From NCBI GenBank assembly GCA_002328625.1, contig DCVC01000296.1:10014-19076 (forward strand): a DNA stretch of 9,063 bases. The letters are read 5' to 3'. This DNA is from Bacteroidales bacterium UBA2198 (GTDB lineage Bacteria; Bacteroidota; Bacteroidia; Bacteroidales; VadinHA17). Shown here piece by piece: positions 1 through 5,744 of this stretch. Each line of letters starts with the position of its first letter. The stretch's first letter is position 1. Below the pieces are notes generated by a model that saw only the letters and a list, made by a program, of their open reading frames with translations, was not told where the DNA came from and searched no databases. The translations under genes were made by a program, and so were the position numbers.

Positions 1-1
1 A

Positions 2-340
2 GAAAGGATTACCAGAGCAGAGCTGAGAAAAAGCCAGAGATCATATCAGGTATTAATGAAAACGGATCCCTTGATAAGTGAGCGGAAACTGAATTTCAGA
101 CCAGAGATAGATATTCGCGGTGTTAGGGGAGAAGAGGCAATAAACAAGGTCCGTGACCTGATTGATACAGCTATTATTGTGCAACAGAGAGACCTGAGGA
201 TTTTACATGGCAAGGGTAATGGAATTTTACGTCAGCTGGTCAGGGAATATCTGGGAACTGTGGATATTGTTAAGAACTTCCATGATGAGCATGTAGATAT
301 GGGCGGATCGGGAATAACTGTGGTGGAACTGGATTTCTAA
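2..340 (+). CDS. mutS2: MutS2 family protein, C-terminal Smr domain (5' end outside window)
   Basis: The frame is open from the left edge (first full codon at 2) to the TAA at 338-340, giving 112 residues, so the ATG at 56 is internal and not a start. The fold is an Smr nuclease domain: visible residues 36-40 are IDIRG, the MutS2 counterpart of the Smr DLHG/DLRG motif, residues 68-77 are LHGKGNGILR (the HGKGxGxLR signature), and the end, GGSGITVVELDF, is the usual C-terminal strand. Basic residues before it (ERITRAELRKSQR) fit the linker preceding Smr in MutS2. In known MutS2 proteins this domain is an endonuclease or RNA/DNA-binding module, attached to a MutS-like ATPase that acts on recombination intermediates or collided ribosomes. 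The ATPase and clamp parts lie outside the window. A stand-alone Smr protein is less likely because the frame runs on upstream. It converges on the cupin gene with a gap of 5 bases. Confidence 0.9.
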   Translation, partial: ERITRAELRKSQRSYQVLMKTDPLISERKLNFRPEIDIRGVRGEEAINKVRDLIDTAIIVQQRDLRILHGKGNGILRQLVREYLGTVDIVKNFHDEHVDMGGSGITVVELDF

Positions 341-345
341 GTTAT

Positions 346-612
346 TTATCCGAATCTATAATGTTTTCTGACTGCCCTGTTTATTTTCCATTTGCATTTC
401 AGACCCTCTGAGAAAACTACCAGATCACCTTTTCCGAATCTTACCGGGTCACCCGTTTGAGGTGTTACAACAACATCACCTTCGAGGATATAGCAGGTTT
501 CTTTTTCGTCATATTCCCAGGGAAATTCGGAAGCCTCTTTTTCCCATATCGGCCACGATTTAACATTCAGTTTGTTAAGTTTCTCTTCTGTTGGCTTTTC
601 GACATGTACCAT
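346..612 (-). CDS. Small single-domain cupin, DUF861 (Cupin_3) type
   Basis: An 88-residue protein covering one complete beta-barrel. Its pattern, WPIWEKEASEFPWEYDE at 20-36, ETCYILEGDVVVTP at 38-51, then FGKGDLVVFSEGLKCKWKI at 59-77 and VRKHYRFG at the C-terminus, is that of the DUF861 cupins (the family of the Thermotoga TM1112 structure and of the (S)-ureidoglycine aminohydrolase and EutQ barrels). The classical cupin metal site (HxH...E...H) is absent: the only histidines are H3 and H84. A standard dioxygenase or isomerase activity is therefore unlikely, and no substrate can be named. There is no signal peptide, so it is probably cytoplasmic. The ATG at 612 directly follows the stop codon (613-615) of the upstream exported repeat protein, which makes it the last gene of the sigma-factor operon. 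No clear Shine-Dalgarno sequence precedes it, so re-initiation by ribosomes finishing the upstream gene is plausible. Confidence 0.88.
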   Translation of the reverse strand: MVHVEKPTEEKLNKLNVKSWPIWEKEASEFPWEYDEKETCYILEGDVVVTPQTGDPVRFGKGDLVVFSEGLKCKWKINRAVRKHYRFG

Positions 613-1692
613 TTAGTATAGTTTTACGGAACCGTAAGATGCTTTTACTTTAACTGTTGAAGACGGGGAACTCTCTTTCCCTACTATGCCTGATGTCTCG
701 CTTGAATTGTTTTCAACAATACGTCTCTGGTGCTGAAAATTGTTTTCATCGAATTTAAGTCCGCCATATGAGACTTTGGCATCGAGTTTATAGGTTGCCG
801 AGTTATCGATTCCAAGCCTGACTCCTGTGTAGCGTGTATCAATTTCAAGTGATTCAAAACCGGCTGGTATTTGTTCAACGCTGAAGGAGCCATATCCACC
901 TTCGTATTTAAGCTTCTTTGATAGTAATCCAACTGTTATATCTGCATACCCTCCGTCCAGAACAAGGTTGTTGATGCTCTGGATCTTCAGGTTATCATAT
1001 CTTGTTTCACCAACAAGAGAACTTGTTTCTCCTATCTTGAGTTTTGAATACTTACTATCCAGCAGCAGTGCCTGGCTTCTTATTATTTCAGTGTTTCCGC
1101 TGTATCTTATAACCAGGTCAAGCCATCCGGCTTCATTAATGGTCGCTTTGCCATAAGCCAGATTCAGAAGGTTAAGAGGTCTTTCGTTTCCTCTGGTAAG
1201 TGTAGTGGCTGTAAGGTTTCCGTATTTAATATCGAGTTTGACCAAGCCTCTTAATTCATCCAGATCGGTATTTCCATATCTGTTAGCAAGATTAAGATTA
1301 TTCCCAACCGGCATATGTACGTTATAATCAATGCTGAACCGCCTTGAACGGCTGCCCCAGCCGCTGAAATTAAATCTGTCATCAATATAGGTTTTGGCTG
1401 AAATAAGATCTCCCGATTCATTAAATCTTACATCGATGTAACTGAGGAGTTTCTCTGCCCTGTCACGGTTTGGGTGTTCAATGGTTACTACAACGTCAAT
1501 AACAACCTGGTCCTTATCCCAGCTGTGAATAACAACATCGCCGTATCTGTTGCTGATATCGAGTGTCGTATTCTTTCCTGTACTATATTCCTTGTGATAT
1601 TCCTTCGTAACTTTCTGGGCTGCAGCCGTGAAAGTGATAAGCAATATTGCTGCTGCAAGGAGAAATCCTGTTTTATAAATTTGTTTTTTCAT
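613..1692 (-). CDS. Exported tyrosine-repeat protein, predicted beta-solenoid (DUF4097/adhesin-like)
   Basis: A 359-residue protein starting MKKQIYKTGFLLAAAILLIT, a clear Sec signal peptide probably cut after the AAA near residue 25. The ATG at 1692 is chosen over an upstream in-frame start at 1740 because it begins the signal peptide and has AGGTGA just before it. From residue 50 on, short strands carry a recurring (R/K/G/S)Y(G/S/D/T)xxx(I/L/V) motif. The tyrosines are at 50, 139, 157, 180, 197, 215, 232, 249, 267, 288, 309 and 353. Within the central block the step is 17-23 residues, mostly 17-18, as expected for one turn of a right-handed beta-solenoid. This resembles the putative adhesin/DUF4097 ('head GIN') proteins found beside ECF sigma genes in Bacteroidota. 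There is no lipobox and no type IX C-terminal domain, so it is periplasmic or surface-exposed by an unknown route. It overlaps the anti-sigma gene by 20 bp. Its biochemical role is unknown. Confidence 0.82.
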   Translation of the reverse strand: MKKQIYKTGFLLAAAILLITFTAAAQKVTKEYHKEYSTGKNTTLDISNRYGDVVIHSWDKDQVVIDVVVTIEHPNRDRAEKLLSYIDVRFNESGDLISAKTYIDDRFNFSGWGSRSRRFSIDYNVHMPVGNNLNLANRYGNTDLDELRGLVKLDIKYGNLTATTLTRGNERPLNLLNLAYGKATINEAGWLDLVIRYSGNTEIIRSQALLLDSKYSKLKIGETSSLVGETRYDNLKIQSINNLVLDGGYADITVGLLSKKLKYEGGYGSFSVEQIPAGFESLEIDTRYTGVRLGIDNSATYKLDAKVSYGGLKFDENNFQHQRRIVENNSSETSGIVGKESSPSSTVKVKASYGSVKLY

Positions 1693-2254
1693 TTTCACCT
1701 GAATTATGAACGTCGTTACTAATGGTCTTAAGCTGATCAAGAATAAATGTTAATACTTCCAGTTTTGTCTGATAATGCACAATCATAGCATTTATGATCC
1801 TTTCGTCATTTGGATTAGCTTTAAGTTCTTTCTGCAGCTGCACATAAACTGAATCCATACTCTTCATTTCCTGAAGGAGGATTGTTTTTTGTTCAGGGCT
1901 ATTATCAATATTTATTGATGTAAGTTCACTTTGCATCATGTTAACCTGGTGCATATAGTAGCTTTCCACCTCTTTATACTGTGGTGAAACATCTCCAAGG
2001 GCCATTCTGCTGCTTCCGGGCCTTAGGAAATGATCCCATGTCCAGAGAGATGAAAGGGTAACCAGCAGTGTTACAACTGCTGCTTTAAGCAGATATGGTA
2101 CAATGCTTCTTCTGGTTGCAACGGAATGAAACCTTATTTCAAGTCTCCTGTTAAACCTTTCGAAGTGACCTTCCGATGGTTCAGCTCCATCGAAAAAATC
2201 CTTATTTTTCCTGATTATGTCTTCTATATTCTTCATTGCTGATATGTATTTCAT
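1673..2254 (-). CDS. Membrane-anchored putative anti-sigma factor with helical periplasmic domain
   Basis: A 193-residue single-pass membrane protein encoded directly after the sigma factor, sharing ATGA with its stop codon (ATG at 2252-2254, TGA at 2251-2253) and preceded by AGGA. Residues 1-50 are a charged, helix-prone cytoplasmic segment containing FFDGAEPSEGHFERFNRRLE, a motif I associate with Bacteroidota anti-sigma-like proteins (from memory). Residues about 51-71 (IVPYLLKAAVVTLLVTLSSLW) form one transmembrane helix. Residues about 83-185 are mostly heptad-like and helix-prone with many Met, Gln and Glu, and include ELKANPNDERIINAMIVHYQ. This would be an extracytoplasmic helical sensor. 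There is no zinc-binding HxxxCxxC anti-sigma motif and no FecR-like domain. Anti-sigma function is inferred from position, size and topology. An alternative start at codon 7 (2236) exists but lacks the overlap and the ribosome binding site. Confidence 0.75.
   Translation of the reverse strand: MKYISAMKNIEDIIRKNKDFFDGAEPSEGHFERFNRRLEIRFHSVATRRSIVPYLLKAAVVTLLVTLSSLWTWDHFLRPGSSRMALGDVSPQYKEVESYYMHQVNMMQSELTSINIDNSPEQKTILLQEMKSMDSVYVQLQKELKANPNDERIINAMIVHYQTKLEVLTFILDQLKTISNDVHNSGENEKTNL
1695..1700 (-). promoter_or_regulatory. Ribosome binding site deciding the start of the solenoid gene
   Basis: On the - strand AGGTGA is followed after two A bases by the ATG at 1692. Spacing is short but the match to the anti-Shine-Dalgarno sequence is good. 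It lies inside the end of the anti-sigma reading frame, so translation of the two genes is probably coupled. It supports the start at 1692 over the in-frame start at 1740. Confidence 0.55.
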
Positions 2255-2811
2255 TTTTTCCTGAGTTCTCCCAATAGTTTTTGTTTTGCTCTTGAAAGTT
2301 GTGATCGTGATGTACTGCTGGATATTGAAAGAATCTCGCTTATTTCATCATGATCATATCCTTCAAGGAGGTAGAGTGAAAGAATAATCCTGTATCCGTC
2401 CGGTAATCGCCCTATAGCTTCCTTAATCTCTTCAATCTGGACATCCACCTCTTCTTTTCTCATCAGATCTTCGTTGCTTTCATCTCTTATACCTGTATGA
2501 TAATCAATATCTTCAAAGATCGCTTTTCTTCTGTTCAGGGCATCGAGTGAGCGGTTAATAACTATCTTCTTAAGCCATGCACCGAAACTCACTGTTCCCG
2601 AATAGGTGTCAATTTTTTCAAAGGCCGACAGAAACGACTCCTGCATTATATCTTCGGCTTCCATAGTGTCGTTCACAATTCTAAGACTTGTATTGTACAT
2701 CGCTTTGTAGTACAATTTATAGATCTGAAACTGTGCCTTCTGGTCGCCTGTTTTGCACGCGTCTAAAAGATCCTGGTGCAAATTCCTGAATGCGGCTTCA
2801 ACATTTGTCAT
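2251..2811 (-). CDS. ECF-type RNA polymerase sigma-70 factor
   Basis: A 186-residue sigma factor with only regions 2 and 4, as in the ECF class. Region 2 spans about 25-97: YKLYYKAMYNTSLRIVNDTM, then EAEDIMQESFLSAFEKI (core-binding and -10 recognition helices) and FGAWLKKIVINRSLDALNRR. A charged linker at about 98-128 leads into region 4 at about 129-183: LPDGYRIILSLYLLEGYDHD, EISEILSISSSTSRSQLSRA and KQKLL, the helix-turn-helix that reads the -35 element. The ATG at 2811 is preferred. An in-frame GTG at 2853 would add 14 residues with no conserved content and lies inside a repeated DNA element, but neither start has a strong ribosome binding site. The gene heads a block of four tightly packed genes and overlaps its putative anti-sigma partner. 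The family normally transcribes its own operon plus a small envelope regulon, which is inference here. The stimulus cannot be read from the sequence. Confidence 0.93.
   Translation of the reverse strand: MTNVEAAFRNLHQDLLDACKTGDQKAQFQIYKLYYKAMYNTSLRIVNDTMEAEDIMQESFLSAFEKIDTYSGTVSFGAWLKKIVINRSLDALNRRKAIFEDIDYHTGIRDESNEDLMRKEEVDVQIEEIKEAIGRLPDGYRIILSLYLLEGYDHDEISEILSISSSTSRSQLSRAKQKLLGELRKK
2259..2262 (-). promoter_or_regulatory. Ribosome binding site of the anti-sigma gene
   Basis: AGGA on the - strand, four A bases before the ATG at 2254, lying in the last codons of the sigma gene. With the ATGA overlap it supports the start at 2254 and coupled synthesis of sigma and anti-sigma. Confidence 0.5.
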
Positions 2812-2836
2812 CTTTACATAAAGACTGGTTCTTATC

Positions 2837-2907
2837 TTTGATGCTGCACCCACTCTATATCAGTTTTCTAATCAATAGACGTGGGGAATTTTTTAATGCT
2901 GCACTCA
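2837..2907 (-). repeat. Pair of 16-bp direct repeats at the sigma-factor promoter region
   Basis: On the + strand TTTGATGCTGCACCCA (2837-2852) and TTTAATGCTGCACTCA (2892-2907) agree at 14 of 16 positions, and their starts are 55 bp apart. The left copy abuts the possible GTG start of the sigma gene and the right copy lies in the spacer after the unknown membrane protein gene. They could be operator sites or the remains of a small duplication. No function is proved. Confidence 0.5.
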
Positions 2908-2919
2908 AATAAAGAAATT

Positions 2920-3807
2920 TTAAATTTTTTTACAGAAAAAAAACACTGGCAATCCCTGGATGACCTGTCCGCTTGCATAATCGAGTTCCGATCCAAAAAG
3001 ACTGTGAGGGATTGAATAAACTATCAGCAGTACAATAGCTGCAATAATTGCGAATACTGGTCTCGCTTTCTTTCTGTTCATTATTACAGCAATGATCCAG
3101 AATAATGTTGCAATAAGTGTTTTGTTGTCAGTCAGGTCCCAGCCAAAGGGAACTCCTGTCCAGAGTTCACCGAACGCAAATTTCTGAACCAGAGGGCCAA
3201 GGATCATTCCTCCTGTAACAAGCAGGATCAATGTCCATAAAGCATACTTTTTATATGATGGATATCGTGTTATACTCATTAGTCCTGTTAGTGTTGAAAG
3301 AAGCATTGCAAGAAACATAAGTATGACATGAGGGACCAGAACATAACCGGGAACACTTCCCTTGAACCGGATCACCAGCGGATTATCTTTTAGCAGTGTT
3401 CTGGTACCTTGTGAGTCAGTTATTTCAATATAGTATTCTATTTTTCCGGCCGGAGGCTGTTTCGGAATTTCTGCATAGAGCCCTTTTTCTTCGGTGATCC
3501 TGAATATTTTATTCATGACCTGGGAATTAACGGGATAGACATTATATTCAAAGTCACGGGTTTCATATTCATCGCCGGTCCTGAAGCGTTTGAAATATAT
3601 TTTGGCTTTTACGGTAGTATCAGATATTCTGAGCCTTACCTCAGGACGCCGATCAAGACCAAGGCTTCGAACCAGGCTAAGTTGATGAATCGAATCGTTG
3701 ATGGCCACATCAACCCTTTTTGGATATGTTGGCCCTGTTTTTCTCTGGTAATAAGCTGCACCAATGGTAATTATAAATGACAACAACCAAAGTGTGAGTT
3801 TTTTCAT
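2920..3807 (-). CDS. Unrecognised membrane protein: periplasmic domain plus four transmembrane helices
   Basis: I do not recognise a named family. The 295 residues start with a signal anchor (about 4-20), followed by a soluble, beta-rich region (about 28-150). This region contains AKIYFKRFRTGDEYETRDFE and EYYIEITDSQGTRTLL, which looks like an immunoglobulin-like sandwich. Four helices follow at about 154-176, 187-207, 229-244 and 249-268. Positive charges in the loops RYPSYKK and MNRKKAR put those loops in the cytoplasm, so the long loop FGELWTGVPFGWDLTDNKT (213-230) faces the periplasm. H160 and H268 sit at helix ends on the same side and could bind metal or haem; that is inference. The C-terminus, FFFCKKI, is coded by runs of T and A and may not be the original end. 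It begins 39 bp after the peptidase stop codon, so the two are probably co-transcribed. It precedes the sigma operon, separated from it by 66-108 bp depending on the sigma start. Confidence 0.8.
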   Translation of the reverse strand: MKKLTLWLLSFIITIGAAYYQRKTGPTYPKRVDVAINDSIHQLSLVRSLGLDRRPEVRLRISDTTVKAKIYFKRFRTGDEYETRDFEYNVYPVNSQVMNKIFRITEEKGLYAEIPKQPPAGKIEYYIEITDSQGTRTLLKDNPLVIRFKGSVPGYVLVPHVILMFLAMLLSTLTGLMSITRYPSYKKYALWTLILLVTGGMILGPLVQKFAFGELWTGVPFGWDLTDNKTLIATLFWIIAVIMNRKKARPVFAIIAAIVLLIVYSIPHSLFGSELDYASGQVIQGLPVFFFCKKI

Positions 3808-3846
3808 AGATTATTTCCGTTTTTCCTGTACTTAGACGTTATTCCC

Positions 3847-5655
3847 TTATAATTGTATCAGCAAAACTACTTTTTTGTCATCCCTCAACACTTCCACAGT
3901 TATTATCTGACCATGCTTTAGCTGATTAAGTCTGTACATGTAATCCTGTATATTGTTCACCTGCTTACCGTCAATTGAGGTGATAATATCCCCCTTTTTC
4001 ATCCCTCCCAATGCGGCAGGTTTTCCCGGAGTAACAAAATCTGCCCGCAATCCGTTCTTTACATTCCCTGCAAAATCAGGCATAATGCCAAGTGTGATCC
4101 CTTTTCGCCGCATAGTCCTGCTGACATCTGCCTTTGGACCCGACTCCCTGAATTGCAGCCGGTCAGCCGAATTTGCAAGTTCCCTGGCAACATTGAAAAC
4201 CAGGTCTGATATCTTCACCATTGCTTTGTAATTTAACTTTTCGTATGTGTCGGCAGGTGTGTGGTAATCGAGATGGGCACCGGTGGAGTAGAAAAGGACA
4301 GGAATATCTTTCCCGTAAAAAGAAGAATGATCTGAAGGGCCATAACCCTCTTCTGCAAATGTATGTTTAACAAGTAATGTATCACTCAGTGAAAGAACAA
4401 TATCGCGTAATCTGTCAGCAGTACCTATCCCTCCAATCTGCAGGGAGTTATCCTCATGCAGTCTTCCGATCATATCAAGATTGATCATAACGTTTGCTTT
4501 AGAAAGATCTATACCGGGATTTTCCACAAAATACTTTGAGCCTAATAATCCCATTTCCTCAGCAGAAAATGCAATGAATATTATGCTTCGCTTATTGCTT
4601 CCCTTGGTTTTTGCAAATTTTTCAGCAAGTTCGAGCATCATGCTCACCCCTGAAGCATTATCATCAGCACCATGATGTACAGCTATGGTATCTGGCGCCC
4701 TGCTTGAGGAACCTGCACCTCCCATACCAAGATGGTCAAAATGAGCTCCCATTATAACATATTCGTTTTTAAGTTTCTCATCTTGTCCCTCAAGAATCAT
4801 TACAACATTCCTTGTTAATGATTTCTCCCTTATTATTTCAGATATACCATTCGCATAAGTACCTGTTTTGAAACTCGATGATCTTCGTGTATTGTTCAGC
4901 TTAAGTTCCAGTTCCGCGACTGTGGTTTTTGATCTTGAAAGAATGATATCGGCAATTTCTCTTTTAATTCTGATTACTGGAATATCAAGCGGGTGATCAT
5001 AAGAGGAGAGAGGGTCGAAACGATCCTCGGGATCGGAAGCTGGTCCGGATACCATCAATATTCCACCTGCCCCCAGATCTTTTGCCAGTAAAGCTTTATC
5101 CCTGTCCCCGCTGAAAGGAACAAACTTGCTGATGGTTTTTTCTGATTCAGGATCGGCCCTGAGAATCATTACCCACTTCCCGTAAATATCAATGCCCTCA
5201 TAATCATTCCATTTAAGGCTGTCGTTATTAATACTGAAGCCATAACCCGCAAAAACAACCTCTGATTCAAAAGATTTGTCTGCGCTGAATCCAAATGGAA
5301 GAAAATCTTTACCTGGTGAATACTTTTTATCGTTAATCATAAGCAAATTACCGCTCCCCTGGACTATTTTGTTGGTGACCTTGAATCTTTGGAATCCGTC
5401 ACCGATAAGTGGTTTTAGCCCAATCTTCTCGAATTGTTTTTTAATATATTCAGCAGCAATACTGTCGGCTGTTGTGCCAGTTTGCCTGCCTTCCAGAGAT
5501 CCGGATGAGAGGTAAACAACATGATCTTTCAATTCCCTGCTTGTAACCTTTCTTTTTACTGAAGGATTACAGGAAAAGAAAAGTATTAATAAACAAATTG
5601 TTAGAGGATTAATTCTTATTATAGGATTTAAGGCATTCTTGATATAGATAAGCAT
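3847..5655 (-). CDS. M28 family zinc metallopeptidase, lipoprotein with PA and PDZ domains
   Basis: A 602-residue exported aminopeptidase-type enzyme. The N-terminus MLIYIKNALNPIIRINPL leads to a hydrophobic stretch ending FFSC, with C29 as likely lipidated cysteine, so it is anchored in an envelope membrane. A PA-type insert covers about 120-255. The M28 catalytic domain (about 285-495) has all expected residues: H305 in GAHFDHLG, bridging D331 in HHGADDNASG, catalytic E366 and metal ligand E367 in SAEEMG, D394 in NLDMIGR and H465 in DYHTPADT. A PDZ domain (about 515-600) with GKPAALGGMKKGDIITSIDG follows and probably binds peptide ends. The enzyme should release amino acids or small peptides from extracytoplasmic peptides, and the exact substrate cannot be stated. 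The ATG at 5655 is chosen because the frame upstream offers only a TTG at 5697, in very AT-rich DNA, and the signal peptide begins after 5655. The unknown membrane protein gene follows after 39 bp. Confidence 0.92.
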   Translation of the reverse strand: MLIYIKNALNPIIRINPLTICLLILFFSCNPSVKRKVTSRELKDHVVYLSSGSLEGRQTGTTADSIAAEYIKKQFEKIGLKPLIGDGFQRFKVTNKIVQGSGNLLMINDKKYSPGKDFLPFGFSADKSFESEVVFAGYGFSINNDSLKWNDYEGIDIYGKWVMILRADPESEKTISKFVPFSGDRDKALLAKDLGAGGILMVSGPASDPEDRFDPLSSYDHPLDIPVIRIKREIADIILSRSKTTVAELELKLNNTRRSSSFKTGTYANGISEIIREKSLTRNVVMILEGQDEKLKNEYVIMGAHFDHLGMGGAGSSSRAPDTIAVHHGADDNASGVSMMLELAEKFAKTKGSNKRSIIFIAFSAEEMGLLGSKYFVENPGIDLSKANVMINLDMIGRLHEDNSLQIGGIGTADRLRDIVLSLSDTLLVKHTFAEEGYGPSDHSSFYGKDIPVLFYSTGAHLDYHTPADTYEKLNYKAMVKISDLVFNVARELANSADRLQFRESGPKADVSRTMRRKGITLGIMPDFAGNVKNGLRADFVTPGKPAALGGMKKGDIITSIDGKQVNNIQDYMYRLNQLKHGQIITVEVLRDDKKVVLLIQL

Positions 5656-5710
5656 AATATTATGTTGTATTCCGAAGTACTCAATATATAAATTCAATAA
5701 TATATAAGTT

Positions 5711-5743
5711 ATTTTAATATATAATTTATTTATATATTAAAAT
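5711..5743 (-). terminator. A/T-only 14-bp perfect hairpin after rocD, possible terminator
   Basis: ATTTTAATATATAA at 5711-5724 and its exact reverse complement TTATATATTAAAAT at 5730-5743 enclose a 5-base loop. The hairpin begins 2 bases after the rocD stop codon (5745-5747). Bases 5709-5744 contain no G or C. Position and shape suit a transcription end, but there is no GC-rich stem, so a classical intrinsic terminator is not certain. It is also about 55-90 bp upstream of the peptidase start and could serve as an AT-rich promoter or protein-binding region. Confidence 0.45.
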
Positions 5744-5744
5744 T

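Noticed and set aside
624..637. Short palindrome TTACGG-AA-CCGTAA near the end of the solenoid gene
   Set aside because: The arms are 6 bp with a 2-base spacer, which cannot form a good RNA hairpin, and the bases are explained by the coding of the final residues.
684..1156. Short open frames in both directions inside the solenoid gene (82 and 62 residues)
   Set aside because: They have no recognisable domain, are fully covered by the gene with signal peptide and repeats, and read as shadows of it.
1693..1740. Upstream extension of the solenoid protein by 16 residues
   Set aside because: It would move the signal peptide away from the N-terminus and ignore the AGGTGA in front of the ATG at 1692.
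2904..2911. TTTATTTG on the - strand as a -7 box for the sigma gene
   Set aside because: The conserved A at position two of TAnnTTTG is missing and no -33 TTTG is found at a suitable distance, so no promoter is called.
3953..5515. Open frames on the + strand opposite the peptidase gene
   Set aside because: They are antisense to conserved M28, PA and PDZ sequence and have no signal or domain of their own.
5656..5697. Upstream extension of the peptidase to a TTG start
   Set aside because: The added 14 residues precede a normal lipoprotein signal peptide, the start would be TTG, and the DNA is AT-rich leader sequence.
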